Below are positions 11,938-21,661 of a stretch of DNA of 64,000 nucleotides, piece after piece. Below the pieces are notes generated by a model. It did no database searches and was not told where the DNA came from. It saw nothing but the letters and a program-made list of their open reading frames with translations. Numbering within the stretch: position 1 is the first letter of the stretch; the number at the start of each line of letters is the position of its first letter. This stretch comes from Leishmania martiniquensis. Taxonomy: Eukaryota; Euglenozoa; Kinetoplastea; Trypanosomatida; Trypanosomatidae. Position numbers and translations under genes: made by a program. The stretch is from the NCBI RefSeq assembly GCF_017916325.1, contig NC_090162.1, positions 301,001 to 365,000 on the forward strand. Direction: 5' to 3'.

Positions 11938-12018
11938 GGGCTGTTCGCTTTCTCTCGCTCTCTCTCTATTCGCTTTCTCTTTCACTCTCTACCGAACATC
12001 TGTAATCGCCTCTTTTAG
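11938..12018 (+). promoter_or_regulatory. Candidate trans-splice acceptor for the kinase-like gene
   Basis: A CT-repeat tract (TCTCGCTCTC type) ends at CTCTTTTAG with the AG at 12017-12018, only 27 nt before the ATG at 12046. Confidence 0.55.
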
Positions 12019-12045
12019 ACCGACGACAGCCTACGCCCACACGCA

Positions 12046-15000
12046 ATGGCCGCCTCGCCGAAGCTTGCTCTTGGCAGTGTGCACAGCATCAGCGGGCGCA
12101 GCATCTTCTTTGTCCCTCTCGAGAATGAGCATCTCGACTTGAAGACAGTGAGCACCGCTCCCCCATCGCACCGCAGCGTACTCCAGCGCAACGGGCTCGT
12201 GGCAAAGGTCAGTGTCGGCGTCACGTTTTACGAGGCGCGCGCCGCCGGCACCCCACCAACGGCCCGCACGTCACCAACTCGTGACACGTGCGAGTGCGAT
12301 CCGGCCGGCGCGGGGGAGCATCTAAGGCTCACTACAGCCAAGCGGAAGGAGCTCTGTCGCCGTGCGCTGGTGTACGCCGGCCTGCTGCGTAACCACGGGG
12401 ATGAGCTGGTGATACCAGAAGAACTCGCCGAAACGCCGTGGCCCGTGCACACCGAAAAGGAGTATACAGAGCTGATGGAGGAGATGACGGCGCGGAAGGC
12501 CTGCGCCGCGGTGAACACGTCGCGTTTCTGTGTGCCAGTCTTGTCCATAGAGGAGTTTGTCTACAAGCACAAGGGGGTGCGCGTGTGCCTTGGTGTCGCG
12601 TGGATGCCGCGCTACTCGTACAACCTCCGACAGTGGGCGGCGACGTTTGCGCAGTCTGGCCACCGCGTGCCAGAGGCGTCGCTTCTCGCGCTTCTGCATC
12701 ACGTGACCACTGGCGCGGTCGCGCTACGGGCGGCCGCCAGCGTGGCGAGCAATCCGGACGCGGTGCTCTCACTTGCTCTTACGCTGGAGAAAGTGCTCGT
12801 TCACCGAGCCTCGGAGGCAGAGCAAAAGCCCGCGAAAGAGGCCGACTCAGGCAACGCCGGCGGCGACGTAACGTTTGTGTTGACCGTTGGTGCGTGCCAG
12901 TGGCGGCAAGCAGAGCCGCGTGCAAACCAGAGCAGCGTCACGAACGGGACTGCACGCTCCCGGAGAGGAAGTTTCACGAATCGCCCGATTGGCCTCGCGG
13001 AGGAGCAGCTTCTATACCGCACTCCTGAGGACTGCTCGCCAAGGCTTTACCCGACGCACGGCAGCGCCGCCGCGAAGCGAGATGTTTGGACAATCGGTGT
13101 GATGCTCTACTTGCTCGCCTCTGGCGTAGCCGGTGCAGGCAGTATCGCCGGCGCCTCCCTGCGCAGCCGAAACCCTCACGGCGCTCGCATGCGCGAACTC
13201 GCGCCGCTGAACTCAGCGGAGCTCACCCCTGACGCGCTGTGGAAGCGCCTGCGGCGGGAGCTTGAGTGCCGCGGCTACGGCAGCACCATTGTGACGGTGA
13301 TTGCACAGCTCCTCTCACTCGACCCGCTTACGCGACCGTCACTGAGCACCGTGGACCGCCTGCTGCAGGATCTGCAGCGGCCGACCCCTGTGTATCGCTT
13401 CCCGTTTGCGCTGGGCTCGTACGACCTGCTGCGAATGCAGGACCCGGCAGACATTGACTTGAACCCCGGAGCACGGCGGTACACTATGGCTGGAGCATGC
13501 ATCTTGTGCAAGAAGCAGCGTGACAGCACCCCGGTGTGCGCGAAGGGGGGCGATCATGTACCGGGCCTGTCGTCGCCGTCGTGGTCCGATGACGAACCTC
13601 TGCCGCAGCTGCCCGGCATGGCCCTGCACTACATGACCTTTTTGTACCCGCTATGCGGCTCCAGTGACGAGCGGCAGCGGCGTAAACAAGTGGCACTTGC
13701 CCTGCAGAGTGCTCGCAGCAGCATGAACACCAGCGGCAGCATCGCCCGGGAGTCCGCACCACAGCTGGACAGCGCGCTGCTGTTTCAAGTGTTTGGCGGC
13801 TTCGCTGTGTACAAGCGAGTGCCAGAGCTCAACGCGAAAGGTCAGGTCTTCTACCGCGTTGTGATGAAGGAAGTGCTGGTGCCGTACCCCAGTCAAGGAC
13901 TGCGTCGCTCGGAGTTGTCTCTGGTAAAGCTAACGATCGATTTCAGCGGAGGGCTCCCGTGGCCCTCCTCCTGCACGGAAGCTCTGCAGAAGAGCGGCCG
14001 TGTCTCTCGCTACGTTCCCTTCAACTTCACTGGGGCCCATCAGGATGTGGAGTGGTTTGGCTGGGTGCTACCTGGCGAGCGTTTCAGTCTGCCAAACGGA
14101 GGTCATTGGACGGCGCCGCACGATGGTGCCTTTGTGTTCCTGTTCAACGCGGACCTTCGGCCGACGGATCTTGACCGTTACTTCGCTTTGACGAGTATGC
14201 GAGCTGCGACGCTGTCGGTGAAGGTGCCGCGCACCGTGTTGCCGGACTCACTGTTCCGACTACACGCCGGTGACGAGAAGCACATCAGTGCGATTTCGGG
14301 TAGTCGCACCGAGAGCAGCCACCGAGCTGACCCTGGTCTGCGCCGCTCTAGCGTGCTGCGGAGTAGTATGGTTCACCGCCGCTCGTGCCAGAGCGTGGCA
14401 GACGTAGTTGTACCATCGGCAACGCATGAAATTATAGAGGCGGAGGAGAAGGCGAGCACCGTGTTGGAGCACGGCCCCCTTTCCCTCTCCGTCTCGCAGC
14501 TGCGCAACTCACAGGCGGAGCCGCCGGTGATTGGGAGACGCCGCCGCAGCAGCATGAGAGAGAGGGCTCCATCGCGCCGCTCTGGCATGTTCCCTGGTAC
14601 CGTCGTCGGCTTTCTTGAAGCAGCTGGTGACGAAGGTAAGAGTCCCGGTTCCGCCCTAGCTCCCTCGGTGTTGCAATCCGCCAGCGACATAGCGAGCAGT
14701 GACACCCCCTCAACGCCTCCGCTCAATGGGTCCGCCTTTCCTCTTGGGGTACCGCGGCGGAACTCACCCGTGCAAACTGACGGCACGAACTCAAACCCAC
14801 AGGAGTGGGCGGAAAGGCGCGATCACGCGCGCTTGGCGGATCGCAACATCACGCAGCCGCCCCTGGGTTCAGACACCAGCGCCAACAGTGCACGAGCCGC
14901 GGCCTTTCCTGAGGAGAGCATTTCGCCGACCACGTCGAGCTTGCTTACCCCCAGGCGAACGAAGCTCTGCAAGCAACTTGACATGACGAACTCTTTGAAG

Positions 15001-16053
15001 GACTCGCGTGGCGCGTCAGCAGGAGTGCTCATGGCGTCCTTGCCGGGGAGCGTCGACGCTAGGAACACCATCGCGAATACAGCAGTGACGGCGCACTTAG
15101 TGCCCTCCACGCGGAGCAGCGGCCGCGAAAGCGCATCACGGGTGTTTAAGCTGCGGCCTGTCGCTCAGCGTGCCGCGAGGAAGGAGGGCATCCAGGCTAC
15201 CGTCCCGACGGCGACGCCGAAGCTGCCGCCAATTCTCGCCACCCTTTCTGCGGGACTTGGTGGGATGCGTGTCTGTGGGATGTGGCTGCCAAGCGAGACG
15301 ATTGATGCAGCCTTCCGTGCCCTGACCTTCTGCGTCTTCTCTACTGGGGAGCACGGCTATATGCACCCACCAGTGAAGATATCAGCACGAGTGGCACACA
15401 CCATCCGCGCACCGCCTGGTGTGGCCTACTTGGCCTTTCTGTCCAACCAATCGCCGCTATTTCATCGCAATCACCCGCAGATGGACGCGGCGATTCGCTC
15501 GCTGAGGCTACCGCACCACGGGTTCACGTGCTACACCTCGGATGGTACGCTCGTGGGGGTCCTGGCGCTGCGATGTAGCACCAAGGAAGACCCGGGCCCG
15601 ATGCGTGGCGAGTTCGAGATCATGACACGCGTCAGCACGGCGTTCCAGGGAAGCAGTGTTGCTTCGCGAACCGTCTATGCATCATACCTTGCGAAGCATG
15701 TAGGGGTTGAAAAAGACAGGGGACGGGCCGCCAGCGCTGGATGCGAGGCGGGAAACCATAGCGGCAACGAGGACGGCCAAGCGAGCCCTCTGCGTCATGT
15801 CTCCTCCTTGCCTCATCGTGGGTGGGGCAGTCGGAAGGCGTTGGCCAACACCCCAGTCAATTATACACCCGATCACCCGAGTCCCCCTCATCTCGTGGGC
15901 GACTGTACTCCCAAGAAAGACGAAAACGCGTCGCCGCAGACGCGGGAGGAGGCTATTCCGGCGGTCTGGATGGGCTTCGATGGCCTGTCCGCCGCGCTCC
16001 TCTTTGGAGACGCGGAGCAGTCTGTTTGGGTCTCGTACCGAATCGGTGGCTAG
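12046..16053 (+). CDS. Large protein with a degenerate protein-kinase-like domain
   Basis: The 1335-residue product has a kinase-like N-terminal third. Residues 325-329 (RTPED) and 346-360 (DVWTIGVMLYLLASG) match the APE segment and the subdomain IX helix of protein kinases, and residues 415-450 resemble the end of the C-lobe. The catalytic parts appear lost: where HRDLKxxN is expected there is LALTLEKVLVH (about 243-253), and the DFG position reads LTVGACQW (about 279-286), with no catalytic aspartates. I therefore read it as a pseudokinase. The middle is Ser/Arg-rich and low in complexity (RRRRSSMRER near 830), probably phosphorylated. Residues ~1074-1190 form another ordered but unrecognised region. 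The gene is intact over 4 kb. Confidence 0.7.
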   Translation: MAASPKLALGSVHSISGRSIFFVPLENEHLDLKTVSTAPPSHRSVLQRNGLVAKVSVGVTFYEARAAGTPPTARTSPTRDTCECDPAGAGEHLRLTTAKRKELCRRALVYAGLLRNHGDELVIPEELAETPWPVHTEKEYTELMEEMTARKACAAVNTSRFCVPVLSIEEFVYKHKGVRVCLGVAWMPRYSYNLRQWAATFAQSGHRVPEASLLALLHHVTTGAVALRAAASVASNPDAVLSLALTLEKVLVHRASEAEQKPAKEADSGNAGGDVTFVLTVGACQWRQAEPRANQSSVTNGTARSRRGSFTNRPIGLAEEQLLYRTPEDCSPRLYPTHGSAAAKRDVWTIGVMLYLLASGVAGAGSIAGASLRSRNPHGARMRELAPLNSAELTPDALWKRLRRELECRGYGSTIVTVIAQLLSLDPLTRPSLSTVDRLLQDLQRPTPVYRFPFALGSYDLLRMQDPADIDLNPGARRYTMAGACILCKKQRDSTPVCAKGGDHVPGLSSPSWSDDEPLPQLPGMALHYMTFLYPLCGSSDERQRRKQVALALQSARSSMNTSGSIARESAPQLDSALLFQVFGGFAVYKRVPELNAKGQVFYRVVMKEVLVPYPSQGLRRSELSLVKLTIDFSGGLPWPSSCTEALQKSGRVSRYVPFNFTGAHQDVEWFGWVLPGERFSLPNGGHWTAPHDGAFVFLFNADLRPTDLDRYFALTSMRAATLSVKVPRTVLPDSLFRLHAGDEKHISAISGSRTESSHRADPGLRRSSVLRSSMVHRRSCQSVADVVVPSATHEIIEAEEKASTVLEHGPLSLSVSQLRNSQAEPPVIGRRRRSSMRERAPSRRSGMFPGTVVGFLEAAGDEGKSPGSALAPSVLQSASDIASSDTPSTPPLNGSAFPLGVPRRNSPVQTDGTNSNPQEWAERRDHARLADRNITQPPLGSDTSANSARAAAFPEESISPTTSSLLTPRRTKLCKQLDMTNSLKDSRGASAGVLMASLPGSVDARNTIANTAVTAHLVPSTRSSGRESASRVFKLRPVAQRAARKEGIQATVPTATPKLPPILATLSAGLGGMRVCGMWLPSETIDAAFRALTFCVFSTGEHGYMHPPVKISARVAHTIRAPPGVAYLAFLSNQSPLFHRNHPQMDAAIRSLRLPHHGFTCYTSDGTLVGVLALRCSTKEDPGPMRGEFEIMTRVSTAFQGSSVASRTVYASYLAKHVGVEKDRGRAASAGCEAGNHSGNEDGQASPLRHVSSLPHRGWGSRKALANTPVNYTPDHPSPPHLVGDCTPKKDENASPQTREEAIPAVWMGFDGLSAALLFGDAEQSVWVSYRIGG

Positions 16054-18407
16054 TCGCAGGCAATGACGCGGTCAAAAGCTCCTCACCTGCGCCTTTTTCC
16101 TATTGTTGTGGCTCGTTCTCTCTATCCCCCCTCCCCTCCCTTCCCCTCTGACGCTTTATTTTTATCGTTAGCGTGTGCCGAATGGTGCCTCGCTGCATTT
16201 TCCACACAGTGCTTGTGGTGGTGAGGTCATTCACCAGAGTGTGGAGAGGCGGACCTGTACCCCACACCGTTCTGCGAGGAGCCGCGGCGGATTCGATGAA
16301 GGCTTATTTTTTTTCATCGTGTGTGTAAGTGTCGTATGACTCTTTTTGCGCGTTCCGATCTAAGCGGGAAGGGGCGATGGCCCCGCGGCCGTTCGTTGCT
16401 CTGTTTGCTGTGTGGTGGTGATGGATGCGCACACGGGCCTTCGCACCCCTCCCCCGGCCCCCCCTCCTCTCTCGCCCCTCACCACCACCACGACCTGCCC
16501 ATAGTCTGCAATGCAACCTTTTATTTCTTCTTGCTGTTTGCCTGTTTCTATGACTCCTGTACCTCCTCGATCCGCTTCATCCCTCTCCGCACATGCACAC
16601 GCACATGCACTCCGCCTCCTCCTTCTCCTCTGTCGCTCTCTCGCATGGTTCTGCACCGACGCACTCACCCTCAGACCGCTTCACACTCTCGCGTGCGACG
16701 TGACGCCGCCTCCGTTCTTGAAGAAGGGTAGGCACGGATGGCTATGCTCTCAGTCGACGAGGGCCCGTCGGGTGCATGATGGAACAGGCAACCAGATGGG
16801 CACATGAGCAACGCAACGAAGAGCCCCGCCTACCCGCCGACCTCTTTCCACTGAGCCGCGTTTGCTGCATCGTTCTGCTGTTCTCCTTGTGACTACGCTT
16901 CGGCTTTACCGCCTCGCAGAAGAGCTTTTCGCCTCCTCTTCGCACACATGACTTGCCCTTTGCCGTCGCGCTTCTTTCCCCCTTTTTTTATAAGAGCCCA
17001 CTTAGAGGTCTGGTCTGTGAACGTGTGCAGAACAGCTCTCCTGCAATCGCCCACGGCGGTGCAGAATGCTTTGCCCACTCGACCACGCAGACGGAGTGGA
17101 AGGGAGTAAAAAACTGACATGCCGCCAACGGCATTTTTCCTCGGGCGCAACGGAAGCAGAGGCGCATGCACGCATGTCCCTGTACATCACGGCAGGCTTC
17201 GCGTGCTTGCCAAATTCTCCGCCTGCCTCAAACACCGCCCCCTCCCGTCTTTTCGAAGGTTGGTTTGCTGAGACACGCGCAGGTCGGTATGTCTGCGCGC
17301 TTTGACGCGAGCCACATCCCGTCAGCGCAGAGTAGGGTACAGTTTTCGTGCAGAACCCAAGGGCACCCCACTCGTGCTGAGCGAATTTTTTTTCATTCTG
17401 TTTTTGTTGTTGTTGTTCTTTGAATTCCTCTGTGTTCGTTGGCAATTCTCCCCTGACCATTGTGGTGATTCCTTCATGGCATTTTTCGTGGCTTTCCGCC
17501 CACCCACGCCGACTGCCCCTTTTCCGCTTATGCGATCAGAGGAGATATTCTTTTTTTTTAATTGTACTTTTCATTTTTTCTTTTTTTTGGACAATCGGCT
17601 CGGCGTCATGATGCGCATACAGATCCACGTGTGGGCACAAAAAAAATCCCTTTTTTGTTGTGCGTCACGTCCCTGCGCCTTCATGTGACACTCCTCATGT
17701 GGCTACAGTGCGCACATATCTCAGTCGCAGCGTGCCGTGTCTCGGGGCTTGCAGCATTTTCGTTTGCCGCGCCCTGACATGTCCTTCAGCCTTACGGAAG
17801 TTGTATTCAGTACCGTCGTGACTGCAACGCAGCAGGCAACACTTTCGGACGCCCATAATGCCCGCCGTGAATGCAGCTGTCAGGTGCAAGATTAGCGGAG
17901 GCACTTCATGTTGCAGAGATCGAGGGATCGAATGGGCGAAAACAAAGTGGGGCGACTACATGAGTGGCGGGCGACAAAAAAATATGAGCCGCCTTCCTCC
18001 CCTATACCTTTAGCCTGCTCCACTTTCCAGGTATCTTTCTCGCGTCCTGTACGATGTGGTTCGCATAAGGCTGCGTACAGACCACCGCGGCGTACGGCCG
18101 CGGTGCTCAGCGTAAGCGAAACCTCACCCGACCAGAGCATCACGTCTTTTCCCGGTACTCGGCCTCCCACTCTTGTTCTGTTTTCCTTCTCGTCTCTCGT
18201 TGGCAATCATTTCGTCACATGCCGAGAGCGGCGGCAGCCATCGCTCTCTTTTCGCGCGGGATCGTAAGTGGCGGACCTTCATCTGCTCCTCCCACTGTAC
18301 TTCCTTTGCTTCCATAGACGAGAGCTGTGAAGGGTCAGTTCTGCGGCGATAGAGGAACACCCCCCCGCCACCACCACCACACTCCAGGCAAGGGAGACTC
18401 GTGCGCG
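16054..18407 (+). other. Intergenic region before the MCU-family gene
   Basis: No gene is supported. The DNA alternates CT-rich blocks with T-runs (for example 17385-17420 and 17549-17590). Short open frames here have no domain. Confidence 0.6.
18269..18317 (+). promoter_or_regulatory. Candidate trans-splice acceptor for the MCU-family gene
   Basis: A CT-rich tract ends in TTCCATAG with the AG at 18316-18317, 90 nt before the ATG. The processing signal therefore looks intact although the reading frame downstream is broken. Confidence 0.5.
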
Positions 18408-19357
18408 ATGCGACCGCTTAGTCGCACGGTGCTCTCTCCATGCTGCAGGAAGCCGCCGAGTGCTCCCTCGGCTTTCACGTCGCTGCAGTGGCGCCATCAG
18501 GTCAGTGCACTCTGTCGCACATTTTCCACCGCGCGCGCTGCGCACATCTCGGCGTCGACGCCGCCTCCCTTGACTGCACAGGAATTTGCAACCATCACCC
18601 CGCTTCTTCTACTACGTGAACTGCTGCAGCAGCACACGGAGCTTGATGGCATTGACGCCGGTACGCGGCTCCAGCCGGGCGAGAGGCGCATCGTCATTTC
18701 GCGAGCCGAATTTCGCCACTTTTGCGCCACCGCGCAAGTCGAGGATCCAGAAGCTGCCCTCGCTGACTTGGCAGCGGCGGGCGTGGTTGTAGTGCTGGAC
18801 GGCGGAAACATGATTCACTTGAGGCCGTTGCTCTACCTCGAAACGCTCGAGTTGATCCGCAGCACACAAGCGCAGTCACCCATCAGTGCGAACGAGACGT
18901 CTGCGGTGAGCTCGAAGCCGTCAATGGCCGGTAGCAGCTTCATGCTGGAGGAAGCGCAGCGCCGCGTCGCTGAGCTGAGCAAGGAGGAGGAAATGCGGGA
19001 TCAGCTACGGCCTGCCATCGCGCGAGTAGCGCGATGGCGCCGCACGGTGTGGGGCGGTGCGCTGCTCTACGCAGGTGCTCAGCTCGCCATCTGACCTACT
19101 TTGACCTAGGATGGGACGTTATGGAGCCGGTGTTGTACATCTTTACGATGGTGAACGCGCTGCTGTTCTTTATGTATTATCTGCAGTAGAACCAGGATCC
19201 CTCCTACAGCGAATTCGATCGACGATTTGTGCCCCGAAAGGTGCGCCAATACGCTCCGCAGGACTTTGACTGGACGGCGTACGCGGACGTCTGCCAGCAA
19301 CTCGTCGAGGAGCGTGCTATGCTGAAGCGAATTTTGAAATGGGCGGAAAAGCACTGA
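18408..19357 (+). pseudogene. MCU: Mitochondrial calcium uniporter (MCU) family gene, disrupted by a frameshift and an in-frame stop
   Basis: The first 228 codons give an Arg-rich presequence (MRPLSRTVLSPCCRK), an N-terminal alpha/beta region, a helical segment rich in Glu/Arg, and the beginning of the first membrane helix (VWGGALLYAGAQLAI). They end at a TGA at 19092-19094. Shifting back one base, from 19091, the frame continues as LTYFDLGWDVMEPVLYIF. This carries the pore motif DVME (19115-19126, DIME in animals) and the second membrane helix. That frame meets a TAG at 19187-19189 and then reads on for 55 codons of MCU-like C-terminal matrix sequence to a TGA at 19355-19357. Two separate lesions, a net one-base loss near 19090 and a nonsense codon, would cut the protein before its pore. 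No slippery heptamer is seen. Sequencing error remains possible. Confidence 0.85.
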
Positions 19358-21661
19358 AGGGCGATGCCCCCAAAGGAGTCCCCGTGGCTGTGGAGAGACT
19401 GAGTCATGGGGCGAAGTAGCGAGCTTTGCGCACAGCTCAAGGTATACGTGTGCCACCACCTCCTCCTCCTGTGCTGCCGGCTCTCTGCATGACTTCTGCC
19501 ACGCGCAAAGATATTGCGCGAAACGAGGAGCAGGAGGAGGAGGACGACCACGACGACGATGATGAGAGGGGGGAAAGACTCGGTCTGTGGAGCCTTTTGA
19601 TATAATTTGTCCGCACTCCATCTGCCTTCTCTGCCCTCCGACTGTTGCGCTGACCCGCCATCGGCTGATTTGCATCGCGTTTGGTGCGCTCCTCTTCTTT
19701 TTCCTTGCCCTGCTCTGCGTCTCTCCGGGGCGCGTTAGCCTGTGTGACTCTCTTCGCCGCCGCGCAAGCTCACGGGTCACTTCCAAGTGCATTCGCCTTC
19801 GTGTGCTTATGATCGAGAATATTGGAGCGTGAGCGGAGCTGTTCGAGAGGGGCAGCAGCGAGTTGCTTTGATGCTTCTCTCTGTGAAGCTTCTCTCGTCG
19901 ACGCACCCGCGTGCACACGCCGACGTGTCATCATCGAGGGCCGTGCATCTGTGCCGTCAGACGTAAACACACATGGAAGGCCCTTTTCACCTCTCTGGGA
20001 CTCACCTCTCTAACGGGGGGGCGACGCCTTCTGTGGCCGATTGTTTTCTCTTCGCTCTGTGGGGGAGGAGGGGCTGTGAGCACGGTGGCGGTGGGGGAGG
20101 GGTATGCGGCATCCCACTGACCTCCTCGCCCTCTTTATGATCATTGATGCTCGCAACGTTCCACCTCGCTCTCTGCAGCTGTTGCAGGTCCGCCAACTCT
20201 TCTCTTTGCCGCCTCCCTCACGTCTCCTCGATCGCACCTGCGCCTTACTCTCCCTCTCGCAGCAGGGCCCGCCGTCTTCTGTTTCGTCCCTTTTTGTTGT
20301 TCGCTGGAGGCCCACGCCCACGCCTCCTTTGTGCCACGCACCCATCCCTCCTCATCCTGTTCCCACCACGGCAGCTGCCATCTGTTAGAGCTTCTCAGCA
20401 TCTCAACAAACCCGCGAGGGTGTCGGTGGCCGCATCTTGCGCGCCCGCCTCGGTGGGGCTTTTCACCCGTCGGTCCTCGCATTCTTTTCGCACGGTATGT
20501 GCTTTCTTTGGTCAATACGCGTAGTCGCACCACTCGCGTCCACCGCACGCGCTCTCCTCCCCCTCTCCTTCTACGCGCACGTGCCCTTGGATCTGTGCGT
20601 CGCTTCTCAGACGTCAGAGATCTCCACGGCAGCCGCTGCTTTTTTCTCTTTTGGGTAACAGCAGACCAGGCTCCGCGTTCGGTTAGGAATACGTATACGT
20701 CAATATTGAGCACCGACATACGCCCTCACCACGTTGGCTCGGTCGTTGAGGCTATCAGAGAGTGAGAGGGTCTGTTTTGATCTCGGCGTAGGGCACCTCG
20801 ACTGCGTGAGTGTAAAAGTGCTTCTCCTTTTTGATGTTCTTGTTCTGCCGCTCATCTCATCCCCTGTTCCGCATGCGCGCCCGCGTCGCCCCCCTCCCCT
20901 CTCCTTTCTTTTTCTCCCCCCCCCACGCCTGGGGTCTGCCTGTCTATTCCTTGTGGCTGTTCCACTCTTACGCCACTGTGTTGGTGTACCTTTTCGCCAA
21001 CACTGCATGCTTCCCTCACATCTCTGGTTTTCATGGCACACACTCCGCGCCGTCGTGCTCACTGTGCGACCCTTTCCTGACATCCTGTGTTCAATGCGGA
21101 GGGGAGGCTCTCACAACCCCAATCGCCACCCCCCCCTCCCCTCTCTCACTCCTCTCCATCTCGTTCGCCTTCCGCGTCCACCACTGTCACCCAGGCCCCC
21201 CTCCAGCACCTTTCCTCCCTTCTGGCGTCGCCCGCCTTCCTCTGCTGTTACTCTCCTTTTCTCAGTGGGGCGACGCATTTCGTCACTGTGCCGGCCCCGC
21301 TGCTGTCCCGCGTCTGCTTCCTTATATGTTTTTTCTTTTCTCGCCGCTGCTTACATTTCGCGTCGTGATTTCGCCACTTTCCTGCCCCTTCGTCGGTCTG
21401 TGTGTGCGTGCGCCCCCAGCCCCTCTCTCTCCTATTCTATACCAAAACGCACCTCATCCGAAGGCCTTCCCGCAGCTGCTGCACCTGCAGTCTATTTCTC
21501 ACAGCAGCAGCATCGCCTCCGCCCCTCCATCCGTCTCTTCCTCGGCGTCCCCCCCTCCACCTCCTTTCTGCATGCGCGCGCGCACAGCAGCAAGTGCGAA
21601 GACGCTGTAAGCTCGCGGCACAAACGAATAAGGGTTAGGGGTCGGCGAGCCGCTCGCGCTG
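19358..21661 (+). other. Intergenic region between the MCU-family gene and the MATE gene
   Basis: No gene is supported. From about 20530 to 21560 the + strand is overwhelmingly pyrimidine, which keeps several frames open and yields Pro/Leu/Ser/Phe-rich translations that I do not accept as genes. Candidate acceptors include the AG at 21586-21587. A short TTAGGG-like motif at 21633-21640 is isolated. Confidence 0.6.
21541..21587 (+). promoter_or_regulatory. Candidate trans-splice acceptor for the MATE gene
   Basis: A C/T tract (about 21541-21570) followed by a CG/CA segment ends in CACAG with the AG at 21586-21587, 74 nt before the ATG. Other AGs lie close by, so the exact site is uncertain. 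Confidence 0.35.

Larger units (their letters stand above)
8207..12045 (+). other. Long intergenic region (3.8 kb) between Rab1 and the kinase-like gene
   Basis: I found no gene with domain support on either strand. The region is dominated by CT-rich, GT-rich and homopolymer stretches (pyrimidine-rich around 8740-8850, 9980-10160 and 10700-10800). It also contains the perfect AT palindrome at 11336-11370 and an imperfect CA/TG hairpin at 11034-11070. Confidence 0.6.

Noticed and set aside
19085..19189. Programmed frameshift plus stop readthrough, or selenocysteine at the TGA, to rescue MCU
   Set aside because: No slippery heptamer is seen. The frame after the TGA does not continue MCU sequence, and a second stop would also need decoding. 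Mutation or sequence error is simpler.
19106..19918. 270-codon minus-strand frame opposite the end of the MCU gene
   Set aside because: It is the antisense of the MCU C-terminal coding sequence plus spacer. All other genes are on the + strand, and no domain is seen.
21633..21640. GGGTTAGGG telomere-like motif
   Set aside because: A single partial copy in the middle of a gene array; chance occurrence.
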